The translations under genes and the position numbers were made by a program. From Sinonovacula constricta (lineage: Eukaryota; Mollusca; Bivalvia; Cardiida; Solecurtidae), in the NCBI GenBank assembly GCA_007844125.1, contig CM017564.1, positions 24,918,263-24,982,262 of the forward strand: DNA of 64,000 bases, given 5' to 3'. Positions 23,030-34,854 of the stretch are shown here, one piece after another. The notes beneath the pieces were generated by a model. It saw only the letters and a list, made by a program, of their open reading frames with translations, was not told where the DNA came from and searched no databases. Position 1 is the first letter of the stretch. Each line of letters starts with the position of its first letter.

Positions 23030-25850
23030 AAGTCCCCGCCTCACTTCTACCTGTTCTACCAAAATGACATGTAATCCGCCTCATAAAACTGTCAATCATA
23101 CTGCCAATCGTCTTGACGTGTTCAAACTTGTCGTCACAAGGGGAGGAGTCAAGCCAGAATGCATGAATTTTCATAGCTTTTGATTGGCTACAAATGTAGA
23201 GCGACTTCTAATAAATGCGGATTCGGCTACAAATGGCCAGCAAGTAATTACATAACAACCGAAGTCGGATGCAAGATGTTTGAAAAGTGTCCGTTTAACT
23301 ACATCCTAAATAAAAATTCGTCGGTCATATTTGTCCAAACGTTTTTTTTTACTCTATTCGGTTTCCAGCAAAGTAGGTTTTAATTGTAAAACAACAACAA
23401 AAACAATAGTAACACTTAGAATCTGCGTCTTGGAAAGCCGAAAAGCAAGCAGTTATTGCTAAATTGTATAAGTTATCTAAATGTTCATACCAAAACAAAA
23501 TATATACAAGTGTTCAGCAAACATTAACTTCCAAAACTATAATACATTTTTAAAAGTTTGTCAAGAATCTTGACATAAATGGCCGTGAGCTTGTTGCAGG
23601 GGTATTTGTGAAAGAAACGAAAGACAACTCTGCGTAGGATTCAGATGTATATGTAGTATTGTATTTTGTATTATGGGTTTTACGGCACACCAACGTTTGA
23701 TAGGTCATACAACGCCGAATACATTGAAGTCTAATGAGAATAGACTAAAGTCAGGTTAAAATTAAAATACGTAAGTAGAAATATAAAAATCTATATTTTT
23801 AAAATAATGTAAATTATAATTGAAAAAAAAACCAACACAACAACAAACAAACACACAACTTATTTAATACTTAAAAACGTATAACTTTATTGTAATGATT
23901 TGTTTAAACTTTTATAACTTATTTATGATATCTTTTAGGAACCAAAAAAGCATAGACTCAGACAATGTCTTAAATAGTTCATACATGTTATTGACATTAA
24001 AATACTTAGACCGAGCATGGTTTGTGTCAATTTATATAAATATGGTTAACCGTCCGTAGTTCCTGGCAAGAAACACAGTCAGGTTGAACATCTTCTTTTA
24101 AAAGATATAAATGAGTTAAACTAGTATGTCCAATGAGACAGCGGGTTAGAGCTACGTCTTCCCGTCTATTTTCCCGACAAATGGATTGGTATTGGTACCG
24201 ACCTTGGGTTTAATAGGTATATGTAGTGAATCCACAGTAGAGTGATTATTCTTTATAAACTATATATCTCTATATATATCGTGGGAATAAGCAAAACAAA
24301 GAATCTAGTTTTACATATTCTCCATTTACTTAAATGAATAATACATAACATAATTCCTAATATTTGTTCAATACCTTAATGCCAGTCTATGGCCACCCCT
24401 TATCCTTCCGCGTGTTTTAGTGCAATATGTTTATTTATGTCTTTCAGGCCTAGTCGTTACCTGCTAGTGTGGAGTAACGTGGAGAAATGACCTCAACATT
24501 GAATCATCTGGGAGATATCGCCTGGTAATCACTAACAGACGACCTGTGCTTATCAGCAGCCGATAGTTAAACCCCACATACCCATTGTAGCGAGCCACGC
24601 GCTCATGATTCCCGCCGACTAGCAAATCGGCTTACCTTCGTGTTTTTCCCTTGATAAAAAGCATATTCCAGTCGGGCAACAGGCATAGGAAAACTGGAAA
24701 ACACAGCAGTTAATTCCAGTAAGTGATTTGATTGGAGGAAACTTGGCGAGGAATCAAGAAAACTTCGAGGCTTATTTCTCGACACTGGGAAAACACATTG
24801 TGGATCTTTGGCGTTCCGGATAGACAGGTAATATGGAGATGCAAGCATAAAATGCGAAAATTCGCTTCATTGAAATAAATGAAAGAAGGGAAGAAAGAGA
24901 GTGGTGTTGTGGAGTTTTTAGGCAGACGACGTTTTATTTTATCCGCTTAGTTAAAGATATCGGATTATAGGTTCTGTTTATCCGGAGTGTGTCTTATGGA
25001 GTGTTATGATGTTTATGGTGTTTATGGTGTTTTTGGTGCTTTATGTGATAACAGTGTGTTAAGTAACATACGCGGCAAATTTAGCAACAAGATTGATCTT
25101 TGGTGTGGAAATTACAATGGCGCTCGTGTTCAGATGTGTTTGCTGGAGATCTGCAAGTGACTGTATCAAAGTTTTAAAAGTGTTTTCATAACGGAAGACA
25201 TAAGATATCCGTTCTCAAATTCTCAACCTTTCGAAAATGCTGACAGCTGTGAGTGAAAGTCTATACAGGTTTGGGTGTTTATGCATGTAAGAAGTTTAAT
25301 TTTTCTCTGCTGTATGTCTCAAGTTGAGACTTTAAATAAATAAATGGTGACATAAATAGTTAAACGTTTGTGGGAAAGCGGCTGGGAATTCGGCACTTTT
25401 GAACACTGTTTATTGCAGCTAAATGATATTCCTGTACACATCCTGTGAAGATGGTAAACAAACTCTGTTATGGCAGCTAATTATATGTAATGTTTACAAC
25501 AGGTTTGCCAAATTCAATTCAATTTCAATTCCTGCTTCAATAAATTCTATTTATTCTCTGCAGCGTGTCAATTGGCCGTTTAATTAGTTTGCTATATCTG
25601 ATATTGTACTTAGATCTATCACGTATAGTTAAAACAAACACGCTATAATCTTTTCCCATAAAATTATAATGATGCACAAAATTGCTTCGATTACAGAACT
25701 ATTTCCGTGTGCATTTGTTTAGGGTAGTTTGTTATAAACTTCATCTCTTTACAAATGGTATTGTACTTAAATCGTTCTCTAACCAAACATCACAAAAAGG
25801 TCGCTACAAACATTGCCTATTAAATTATTACAATGCACAGTTACGAGATG
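23030..25850. other. Non-coding DNA with an old interspersed repeat
   Basis: The block gggttttacggcacacc followed by gtcatacaacgccga (23674-23718) recurs at 56177-56222, so an old repeat end lies here. The rest shows no supported exon; it could include a 5' non-coding exon of the cyclase, which cannot be identified by eye. Confidence 0.4.
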
Positions 25851-25854
25851 TCGA

Positions 25855-26011
25855 GCCCACATCCTGGGTAGATCCAGTACTCAAGTACTTAGTACCTAAG
25901 ACAGTATGCAGTAAGCTTGCTCAGTGACTTACATCTCGTGGGAGGTTTTGGGGTTCGAACCCGCGACCTTTCGATCCAATGTCTTAACCATTAGATCGCG
26001 GATGCCCGCGA
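25855..26011 (-). mobile_element. tRNA-like SINE fragment
   Basis: GGGTTCGAACCC at 25951-25962 is a B box reading on the minus strand, followed (toward 26011) by gcgatctaatggtt-like A-box sequence. Different body from families 1 and 2; adjacent to a family 1 copy. Confidence 0.5.
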
Positions 26012-26060
26012 GTCAATTAATAATGTGCATTGCTGGACTGGACGCATTATTGTTACATTA

Positions 26061-26340
26061 TTGTTTATTGGGTTTATCGTCCCACCACCAATATTGCAGT
26101 TATCTGGAGACGGTGTCCACTTGAAGCAGATATAGTGTTCCCTTCACTGTCTATAGCATGTAGTATATCTGCCATGATACCACAACCAGTCACATTGTCC
26201 TGACACCGGGCCAAATAGTCGTGGAACTACCCTTATATTTGCTTGAATACTACCAAGGGAGCTTTACCCCTACCATGATCAAACTGGGGCCTCCTTTACA
26301 TGGAGCCGACGCTCTACCGATTGCGCTACCAGCTTCGGTT
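26061..26340 (-). mobile_element. tRNA-derived SINE, family 1, reverse
   Basis: Starts with the tail gggtttatcgtcccacca, continues cagttatctggagacggtgt, cacttgaagcagatatagtg and tggaactacccttatatttg, and ends in a tRNA-like head with gctctaccgattgcgctacc. Near full length, diverged in the B box (gatcaaactgggg). Confidence 0.85.
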
Positions 26341-26734
26341 TGCATTATTGTATTTAGTCGCTTGTCGCAAATTCTGTGTATACGGTACAGTCAACTCTCT
26401 TATAACAGATACTGGGCGCAGGTTATTCATCCAATACAATTATACTGCAGCGTTCACCTATGCTTAAAACAGACTCGGAATGAAATCTCTGTATTAGTAT
26501 ATCGGATGTACTCACACGATCTAGAGAAAGATGTGATCAGAGCGGATTAAGCAAGGGGCTGCGGAGTTGGCTGGTAACTTACAGCCCGTCGTTAGGTGAG
26601 AGGGAGAAATTGTTTTCTATGAAAAAGAGGTAGTGTTGAAGTTGTTTGGTTCACTTTTTGGATATGTAAGAAAAAGTTATGCACTTAAAGGGGGTGGAGG
26701 TGGAGTAACCTACGAGTTAAGTGCAATGCTGAGC

Positions 26735-27135
26735 CCACAAGAGATAGAGTTTGCAGTGAAATAGATGCAAACCTACAGTTGTAAATAGTTGCGTTCAACG
26801 CGGGATTGATAAGAAATAACGTTTGCAGTGAAATAGATGCAAACCTACAGTTGTAAATAGTTGCGTTCAACGCGGGATCGATAAGAAATAACGTTTGCAG
26901 TGAAATAGATGCAAACCTACAGTTGTAAATAGTTGCGTTCAACGCGGGATTGATAAGAAATAACGTTTGCAGTGAAATAGATGTAGATCTACAGTTGTAA
27001 ATAGTTGCGTTCAATCCGGGATTGATAGGAAATAAAGACTGAAGTGAAATAGATGCAGACCTACAGTACTGTTGTAAATAGTTGCGTTCAACGCGGGATT
27101 GATAAGAAATAGAGTTTGAAGTGAAATAGAGGTAG
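26735..27135. repeat. 72-bp tandem array, about 5.5 units
   Basis: gcgttcaacgcgggat recurs near 26791, 26863, 26935, 27007 and 27084 (spacing 72, 72, 72, 77). Outer units are more diverged than inner ones. The 109-codon minus-strand frame results from the 72-bp (24-codon) period and ends at the first irregular unit. Confidence 0.92.
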
Positions 27136-28189
27136 TTTTATAAATAGCTGTATGCGTTTACTTTTGGATTAATGTAAAAAAGGCACATGCATTTGCGTTG
27201 AACTAGAGACGAAGTTAGCGTTAAAATGAACTAGATGCGTTTAAATTTTTTATATATTTTTTTCTTTTGCAGTGTTTAATTACTTCGTGATTTATAAACA
27301 TATTGGTGAAAGTGGAAAAATGGATGTTACTTCCTTCTGCAGTGGATGTGCTCTATCGGAAAAAGAGATTCGCTAAATGCTTTATGCATGTGCGTGTCGG
27401 TGACAAAAATGAGTATGCAGGATGAAAGGGAACTTTCTCCATATCTGGATAATTCAATTTAATTGAATTTACAGCCTCGAAGGTTCGAGAAAGTGAAAGT
27501 CGGATGCTGTAACTTAACACTTGTCATCGCCTAATGGAGCTAGTGGCCACACAGAAAGTGCTTTTGTAAACATGAGAGGTGAAATGAATTGAAAGTTGAT
27601 AGTGTAAAAGAGTGAAACAGTGTTGTTGACAATGGGCATAGGAATGCCTTGGTATTTATCCACGCAGGTGTTGCTAGATCAATGATTGCAAATCGAAAAT
27701 TGATCTCCATTATCAGAATAGACATCTGTAGATGACAAAGATAAGCGAGGGGCGAATCTCTAATGTTATTTCAGTTGGAAAGGTGACCGTAAATATGCAC
27801 TAGAATAACGAGTGTGATAACGGTCAAAAATAAGTCAAGCAGAAATTGTGAACTTGATAAGGTTCAAAGGGGGTCTGTTATTCACGAATGTGATATTTTG
27901 AGTCAGTTTAGTATTAAAATATTGGCATATTTTATTGAAACTATGCGCTAGAATGTTCACAAAGTGGGTTTGAATTTCACCTTATTCATAAAGTCACAGA
28001 ACATCGCTTATGTTATAAATTGTATTAAATAGATTGGTCATTTACATTGCTTATTATACTATTCTGGTTTGGACGGTTCTTGATTGCTGCTCTTTATTTC
28101 ATTACAGTAACCGATTTCTTCAGTTAGTAAATAATTAAAACGTTTCACATTGTGGTAAAGTTAACATAATATTTTAAAAATTCAATTCA
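27136..28189. other. AT-rich DNA, probably intron upstream of the cyclase exon
   Basis: No gene or repeat recognised. It ends in the acceptor-like tract at 28190-28216, consistent with a 5' UTR intron. Confidence 0.4.
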
Positions 28190-28216
28190 CTACTTTTCTG
28201 TCTCTTTCCAATCCAG
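28190..28216 (+). other. Splice acceptor candidate upstream of cyclase exon
   Basis: A pyrimidine-rich run (tacttttctgtctctttcc) is followed by aatccag and a G at 28217. This is the best acceptor-like sequence just upstream of the start codon, and implies an intron within the 5' UTR with a non-coding first exon further upstream. Confidence 0.55.
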
Positions 28217-28472
28217 GTTTCTCGAGACTCCAGATTGATGTTAATAACCGGATGAACACGTTGCCAAAAAGACCTTTGGTGCTTTTAAACTTTGATTGAC
28301 TTAAGACTTAGAGAGGCCAGAGTCAAAATGATTTTAAATAATATATGTATGCCTTATCTAGCCACCAATCTACCTAAACGGAACTGTACGTGTATATATC
28401 AATAACAGTTACCTAGTCAGCGGCCTTAATAAGAGTCTGTAACTCTCGTCAACTCCCAGATCCAAAATCAAG
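28217..28472 (+). other. Probable 5' UTR portion of the cyclase first coding exon
   Basis: This is the stretch between a strong acceptor-like site and the start codon. It has three upstream ATGs, each with a short closed frame: 28238-28255 (5 codons plus stop), 28252-28299 (15 codons plus stop, overlapping the previous stop as ATGA) and 28328-28405 (25 codons plus stop). None is in frame with, or overlaps, the main ATG. If the leader is transcribed as drawn, the small frames could lower translation of the cyclase. The 5' boundary is inferred from the splice signal only; a transcription start inside the region is the alternative. Confidence 0.5.
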
Positions 28473-29051
28473 ATGGAGACGACGCCGATGCTACAGCGTC
28501 CAATGACGACACGACAACTAAAGAGGATTTTTAGTCGATATGAGTTCGAGAACTCAGAAATGGAAAGACTGTACCGCAGATATGTGTTCAAACTTCAACA
28601 AAACGCCCTTAGCCATCTCCTGTCCATCATGGCCATGCTCTGCGCGTGCTTGTCTGTCTTGCATTTCGTCTATGTCCAACAGATCAGCGTTTCCGGTATT
28701 TACTTCGCTGTCCAGTGCACCCTTTTTATTGTCCTCTTTATTTATATCAACACACGATTTATGGAAGAATCTCATTCGCCTGCGATTTGCACGGTCACCG
28801 TTTTGTTCCTGCTGACTTTTGCGGTCTTTGGATTTCCCTTGCATTTTGGATCAGTGTTAAAATGGCGCGCTCCGCCGATGTTCACCCCGGAACATGGGGT
28901 TTGGGAAGTGTTGTTTGTTGTGTTTGTGATATATTCTATGATGCCATTACGGACCTACCTGGCGGCAGTGTTGGGGATCGTACTTACGGTGAGCCATCTG
29001 ATTGTATCAGCGGTGGCAGCCAACAACCTCCCGGAAATGCTCTGGCGGCAG
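28473..29051 (+). CDS. ADCY1: Adenylate cyclase type 1-like (rutabaga-type), first coding exon, gene incomplete
   Basis: Family role: class III transmembrane adenylate cyclase, making cAMP from ATP at the plasma membrane; the ADCY1/rutabaga branch is Ca/calmodulin- and Gs-responsive. Seen: 193 codons from an ATG with A at -3 and G at +4; an in-frame TAA at 28440-28442 and no earlier in-frame ATG fix the start. Residues 1-45 are a basic N-terminus with the ERLYRRY motif (31-37). Hydrophobic helices lie near 48-68, 74-93, 104-124, 143-158 and 161-182. EHGVWEVL (140-147) followed by YSMMPLR (154-160), and LWRQ at the exon end, match the ADCY1 subfamily better than ADCY5/6 or ADCY8 as I recall them. 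The frame runs into a consensus donor and would stop 3 codons later, so this is an exon and not a short protein. Helix 6 and both catalytic domains (C1, C2) are absent from the exon. ADCY8-like is the main alternative subtype. Confidence 0.93.
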
Positions 29052-29057
29052 GTAAGC
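29049..29057 (+). other. Splice donor of cyclase first coding exon
   Basis: CAG|GTAAGC matches the donor consensus. The cut falls between codons (phase 0) after the Gln of LWRQ. Homology to the family stops at this point and an in-frame TGA follows at 29061-29063, as expected for read-through into an intron. Confidence 0.88.
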
Positions 29058-29327
29058 CTGTGACTTTTTTGTATCGTCATGAACTCTTATCTTGCTGCAT
29101 GTTATTAATACTCCCTTTCTAATTCATAGTCATATTCAGGCAGATGTTCTTTGGTATATTTACTGGAGACTTATCAGCAAAAAGTGCACATCCGATCAGA
29201 CAGTTGTCAACCCATACTAGTTTATAGCCATCTTAAAATACATGAACAGGTTCCTGAACACATTGTTAAATACTCAGTAGCAAAAAGTGTAGATTCCAAT
29301 CAAACAATTACCAACACATGCTAATTA

Positions 29328-29518
29328 TTGTGTTTTTTACATCACACCAACATAGTTCTGGTCATATTTCGTCTTGGAAGAACCAACGGTGCTCGGCAGG
29401 TTTGCTGGAAAACCTCCCCACATGAAAGATCTCGCCCTGACCGGGACTCGAACCCACGCGGTGAGGGCCTGAGGAGTTTTAAGTCAGCGACTCTAACCGC
29501 TGGTTCACGGGCGCACCC
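29328..29518 (-). mobile_element. tRNA-derived SINE, family 2, reverse
   Basis: Minus-strand B box TGGGTTCGAGTCCC at 29443-29456 with A-box-side sequence to gggcgcacc (29518). The body has ggaagaaccaacggtgctcg. It lies about 280 bp inside the first coding intron of the cyclase. Confidence 0.7.
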
Positions 29519-30805
29519 TATACTAATTATAACCGTCTTAGATATACATGCAAATGTTCCTAGAAGTATTGCTAGAGAATCAACAGCGCACAGCGTTTGT
29601 CAAGACCAACCAGCTTCCAGTGGATCTTGAATATCTGCGATTGTTTGTTACATTTATACCAATAAAATGCCTGCTCGGCATTAAAGCAAATGACAAAACT
29701 GGCTCCTCCAAATGACAGGCCCGCTGTTGTAAATGAATATCTGCCAGTCAAATCATGCATGTTGGAAGCACCTCTGTCAAAGTAATGATTCAGTCAGGAC
29801 ACTTCGGCTCTTTTCTCCGCTTTTCCGAAAAGAACAGGGTATATTTCGTAGAAATGTCAGAGATGATCCGAGTGGTAATGAGTGTAACTTTTGGAACACC
29901 TTGGTGTGTAAATGTACTTTTGCCGCCAGTACGAGACGTTTTGCCAAATGCTCCATTCCCTCGTGCCAATAGAGAAGGTTATTTTTGTCATATTGATCGT
30001 TAATTTTGCTTAAACACAATATATTTCTGATATACTAAGCAACTTAACTGCTACTTCAATAATTATATCCATGCTATTTTCTGTCAATAAATGAATATCG
30101 GCTAACTGCAACAATGGGGTACATCGGCGAAATGGAAATTGTTTATCTTGTAAGTTAATATCGAAGGTATTCCAAACAGTAGGTAGGTCTTTTTAGTTAT
30201 TTGAATTCTTGGACTTTATCGCCTGTTCTGTTAAAGATATTGCAATTACAAACAGTGAAATTTCTTACTTTTGCATAAATATAAGCTTAAAATCCGTTTT
30301 AATACGCATAGAGATATGTTTTTAAAAAAAACAACAAATTTAATGGAAGTGTGTGTTGATGATGGTTAACCTGGGTATCACAAAAAAGGCAAAAAAGTCA
30401 ACATACACCCCATAGAGCACAAACATAAAAACCGAGTAAAACAAATGAAGGGACCTACTTGCATTTGGGGATTATTCAGGGGAGACTATTCATTTATGTC
30501 TCCCATTGACGATTGTTTGCCAGAATACAATTATCGTAGAATATACCCATTGTCTACGAAGCATTTGCATTTACAAAATGTTGTAAATTGTTCCAGCGGG
30601 AACTGTTCTTATTATATATGTTTCTAAAAAAACCCGCTCACACTCACATATTTGGCAAATCGACTTTTTCAAGAGTTAAATACAAACAATTGCTCTGCTC
30701 TCTTTACATATTTGCGAACGTTCATGATTTTATGCTGGTCTAAAAAGTAAAGTATATGATACTCATATTAGTAATTAAATTTCGGCATGGCATACTACTT
30801 GTTAT

Positions 30806-31066
30806 CAGGGGCGGGTCCAGAAAATTTTGTTGGGGTGGGTTATGAATCAAGATTCATTCAACTTTATCGCAGTAAATGCTAGATACATGTATATATAAAC
30901 AGTAAAGGACCCTAACTTCGACCTAACCAATCAACAGACAACATTTACTTTTACAGCTTAGTATTTTTAGGCTTACATGTATGTATTTTTACAACTCTTC
31001 TCTTTTACCTGGATGATGGGGGGGGGGGGGGGGGGCAGTCCCCCCCCCTCACTGGATACATCCCTG
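30806..31066. mobile_element. hAT-like MITE, 261 bp
   Basis: Termini CAGGGGCGGGTCCAG and CTGGATACATCCCTG are imperfect inverted repeats of the hAT style. Flanks tacttgtt (30796-30803) and tacttgta (31067-31074) look like an 8-bp target duplication with two extra bases on the left. The interior carries a G run (31018-31035) and a C run (31041-31048). Confidence 0.65.
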
Positions 31067-31471
31067 TACTTGTAAAAAAAGTGTTAAAAATATAATAATT
31101 GTAATAATTGCCAGTTAATTTTCTATTAAGGTTCACTAAACTTTGCTCTTACCAAGACTATCACTGACAGTAATCGAGTGTCATTTATTTATAATAGTTT
31201 TCACCTTGTTCACTATATTCAGTACATTCCCCCTGGCAATACTGACTGTATACGTCAGTAATTGAATGCCAGCTGATTCTTATAATTTCCATTTGTTTAC
31301 ATAATTGTGTCGTTTCTTGAATACAACAACTGCATAATTCAACGGTTCAACTAAAATGTGGTGCCTGATGATTCTTTATCGAGGCTAGTCTAGTCAACGT
31401 AACTAACGTCGTAAAGGCTAAAATAAAGTTTTGTACAGCAGGCTATTATCCTAAGATTATTTTTTTTTGAC

Positions 31472-31812
31472 TTAACGGTGGTATACGACAGTTTGGACCA
31501 AATTTGTTTCCTCACACAACGATCAGGGGCGTGCCTAGGCGACCTTTGAGTATACGCACTATTCCAAAGGGGTGTTTCGGGGGCATTTCCCCGCCCCCCG
31601 AATGTTTTTGCCTTAGAACGCCGAAGATTTTGGAGGGGTACTCTCTCTGTCACAGGACAACGAGCAGGAAGTGACAGAAATACGTCAGGTAGGATTGCAG
31701 AAGTATTTGTAGAATTTGGAAAAGGGTTAAAGAACACTAATTTAAAAAAATGAAACAACTAACAACTAGTGCCAAACACAGGTTATGTACGATGTTTTGT
31801 TTGCTTTTTGAC

Positions 31813-31865
<53 letters not shown>

Positions 31866-32346
31866 GGAAGCAACTGTACGCACGTGCGTAAGTGCGTAAG
31901 CCTAGGCATGCCCCTGACGATATAAATTTCTAATACATGAAAATATCCTGTTAAATGTTAAATATTGATGTTCTACATCAGTGTTAAAAGTGGAGCAAAT
32001 CTCCCTTATCCTCATAACAAACACGTGTTTTGCATCTGTGCCACGGTGCACAGTTAGCGTTTTTTTTTAGATAAAGTAAACCACGTAATCACTTACTTTT
32101 GAGATCACGATATATCATCATGCTAGTAACTCGCTCTGACGTCGATGTTTGTTTTAGTAGAAATCCAAATCGTGATTATTTATAGATTCAACAAGAATGT
32201 ACCTTTAAAGCGAGGTTTCAATGATCTGTTCTGTTCTGTTCAGAATCGTCTTTATCTAGACTTAACTGCATGATTTTCCGAAAACTGGAGAAAGGTTTTT
32301 GTTAATTGTATTTGGTATAGGCAAACTGTCGGAGACCTCCCTTTAA
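31472..32346 (+). mobile_element. TTAA MITE (copy 2), split by a hAT-like insertion
   Basis: Left end TTAACGGTGGTATACGACAG at 31472, right end aggcaaactgtcggagacct with TTAA at 32343-32346. Internal blocks tttgcatctgtgccacggtg, aaccacgtaatcacttac and gctctgacgtcgatg match the family. Interrupted at 31524-31916. Confidence 0.85.
31524..31916. mobile_element. hAT-like element nested in the MITE, 393 bp
   Basis: Inverted termini CAGGGGCGTGCCTAGG / CCTAGGCATGCCCCTG (one mismatch), flanked on both sides by acgat, a 5-bp duplication. The interior contains a 41-bp T run (31817-31857) and no transposase. Confidence 0.8.
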
Positions 32347-32640
32347 AGCGATATTACATCGACTAGGTCTCAAAAGAACGAATTGATTACGACAGCCGAA
32401 AATGTGTCACAAGTTCGTGAAAACTTAGAAAATGTCTCAAACTAGGTGTAAGAATGCGTTGGGTTAAGGAAACAATTTAATTTAATGACATGTCTTAATT
32501 TAAAAATTCTCATACATGTTTCATAAATAAACAAATATATCACATATCACATATAAAATATAGCATATTGCATTTTATTAGCAATATGAGTGAAATAATG
32601 CTATAAAAAGGTTCGTGTAAAGGTCTTGTTTATATTTCTC
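32347..32640. other. AT-rich non-coding DNA, nothing recognised
   Basis: AT-rich spacer (includes short tatcacatatcacatat repeats) between a MITE and a SINE fragment. Confidence 0.4.
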
Positions 32641-32820
32641 TTCTACGCCGATGGCATATTCAGCCGACTTCACAGTTTTACCCCCTGGTCATTGGATATA
32701 TTCTTAAATCCCGTATGAGCAGCCGAGACATATAGCGCTAGGAAGTCATTTGCATGACCAGAATAACGCTCGTGATCCGGAGTCGTGCGTCCTACCTCTG
32801 GACTATCCGCTCCTCAGAAT
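32640..32820 (-). mobile_element. SINE-like repeat, family 3, copy 1
   Basis: Shares ctacgccgatggcatattca-like, tagcgctaggaagtcatt and cgtcctacctc blocks, in order, with 45145-45385. tRNA-like head not clear here. Confidence 0.6.
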
Positions 32821-33294
32821 GCTATAGTTAAGCATAATTGTGTTTCACAATCGTCAAATGATTTTGCGTATTATATTATTTTTGAGCCTTTAAAGGGTAC
32901 TTTTTGGGTAAAAACTTTTAAAAAGAAAACGACCAAGAAAAAAATTAATGCAGCGAGAGCCCGATGAATAAAATGTTCTTTTTGTAGCCTAATTTGAATA
33001 CCAGATAATTGTTAATTCCTGTCGCCTACGTACGGTGTCCCCAAACAAATCCAGAATTGATCTATTTTAAGATTATTCTTTGCGTTATGCAATAAATATA
33101 CAATTTATTTTACAACGATTGCAACCAAAAAGTAAATATGGATTACCTTACACTTTCTGAAGAAGGGAACCAAACTACAAACAAAAATACTTCTATATTA
33201 ATTAAATACGTTAGTTTCCGTACTAATTAACCTTGCGCACGACAGATATTTTTATATGAATATTTAATAATGAAATAATTAGTTTTGCAGTTTT

Positions 33295-33505
33295 ATTTGC
33301 TGCTTCACCAGGTTTAAGCACCCCAGTTGGCCCTTTTGCCGACTGACCGTTCCAAGGCGGTAACTGATGGTTTTTCTTTTTGTGTGTTATGTCTCGTCTC
33401 TGTGTTTTTTGTCACATTTACATTTACCTTGTTTGCCTTTGTCTACAGGTAGATAAAAAATTAAATATCTGTGAAAATTTTGATAGGACCTTTTTTTATT
33501 TACCT
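33295..33505 (+). repeat. Interspersed repeat with conserved hairpin, copy 2
   Basis: Blocks aggtttaagcaccccagt, ccgttccaaggcggtaactg, tgtgttatgtctcgtctctg and ttgataggacc match the other copies. Hairpin arm cagttggc pairs with gccgactg through one G-T pair. Confidence 0.8.
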
Positions 33506-33650
33506 ATTCAGGACATTGTTTTGTCCACATGCCATATATATCGCTTTTATTATCATCCGAATCTTTTTATCCATCGTGTTTTAGTTTACAGCTTCTGTTT
33601 GTATGTCGAGTCAAAACAGCACAATAGTACTTTAGCTTGATTTTATGTTT

Positions 33651-33923
33651 ACTGGGTTTATCGTCCAACCAACAGTATTTCGGTTATCTGGAGACGGTGT
33701 CCACTTGAAGCAGATATAGTGCTGCCTTCACTGTGTATAGCATGCCGTGAACACCTGGCATGATACCATGACCCCTGGAACTATCCTTATATTTGCTTGA
33801 GCGTAAGCGTGCGAGCTATAGCAGTACCATTTTTAACGACTTTGATTTGTCGCGTCCCGGGATTGAACTATGGGCCTCCCGTACCTGGAGCCGATCACTA
33901 TTGATTACGCTACCAGGTCCGGT
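33651..33923 (-). mobile_element. tRNA-derived SINE, family 1, reverse
   Basis: Near full length: tail gggtttatcgtcc, body gacggtgtccacttgaagca and catgccgtgaacacctggca, head with gggattgaac (B box, diverged) and gattacgctaccaggtcc (A box). Confidence 0.87.
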
Positions 33924-34499
33924 GTTTCATGTTTTTAGTTTAAAATACTAATATTATAATTAATAACTAAGTTAACAAAAGTATACCTTGTGTAAGATAA
34001 ATGAAATAGATAGTAAAATAAAAAATACACCTTTAGGATATTTTAACATTTACTTATTTTTTATTTTTAAATGTCTATTAGTGACTTGAGGTAGAATATT
34101 GAAATACACATTTAAAATTGTTTGACGCCGCGGGGCGTATTTTAATAACAACACATATTATAACTAATGATGTTATTATTTAATGAACCCAAGACGGTCG
34201 ACAGACGTCATACCGGTCTAAAATATGAGAATGCATAGCAAAAGGACCACCTGGTATAAATCACTGCACATACCATCTTGTCGTTGTTTGTTTTTTTAAT
34301 TTTTTTTCCTAGAATGTAAATTAGTGGAAGTTGCGTTGTCAACATGGAGAATGAACTTGAGAGGACAAGGTTATATATACGTTTGCTCATGAAACATGGG
34401 TGGGTTAGATTGTACACATGTGTTAGTTACTTTGTGTTGGTCTGGTTATAGCGCTTGTTATTTTGTGTTCATTGCGTGAGTAAATTATGGCGCGACGTT

Positions 34500-34800
34500 C
34501 TACCACGCCCCCGCTTCCCCTCCCCTCCACCACACACCCACCTCCACTACACTCTCCACCCCTCCACCACAATCCTCCACCTTCACCCCTCCACCACACC
34601 CCACCTTCATCCCCCAACCACACCTCTCCACCACACACCCCTCCATCACAATCCTCCACCTTCACCCCTCCACCACACCCCACCTTCATCCCCCACCACA
34701 CCTCTCCACCACACACCCCTCCATCACCACCCCATCTCACCCCTCCACCACACCCCCTCCACCACACCCCTTCCACCACACCTCCTCCACGACACCCGAC
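34500..34800. repeat. CCA/CCT-rich low-complexity tract with ~100-bp duplication
   Basis: Units built of ctccaccacac and tcatcccc. A block of about 90 bp (caatcctccaccttcacccc onward) is present twice in tandem (34570 and 34650). Long frames on both strands are compositional artefacts. Confidence 0.9.
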
Positions 34801-34854
34801 CCGAAGAAATGCTTCGTTTTTTGGGGGGGGGGGCAATGCTTGACACAATGTCTA

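Noticed and set aside
26685..27014. 109-codon minus-strand repeat protein (24-residue unit)
   Set aside because: Explained by a 72-bp tandem repeat whose period is divisible by three.
28540..29122. Alternative frames of 91 and 158 codons over the cyclase exon
   Set aside because: They are out-of-frame shadows; only the 28473 frame shows family motifs and membrane helices.
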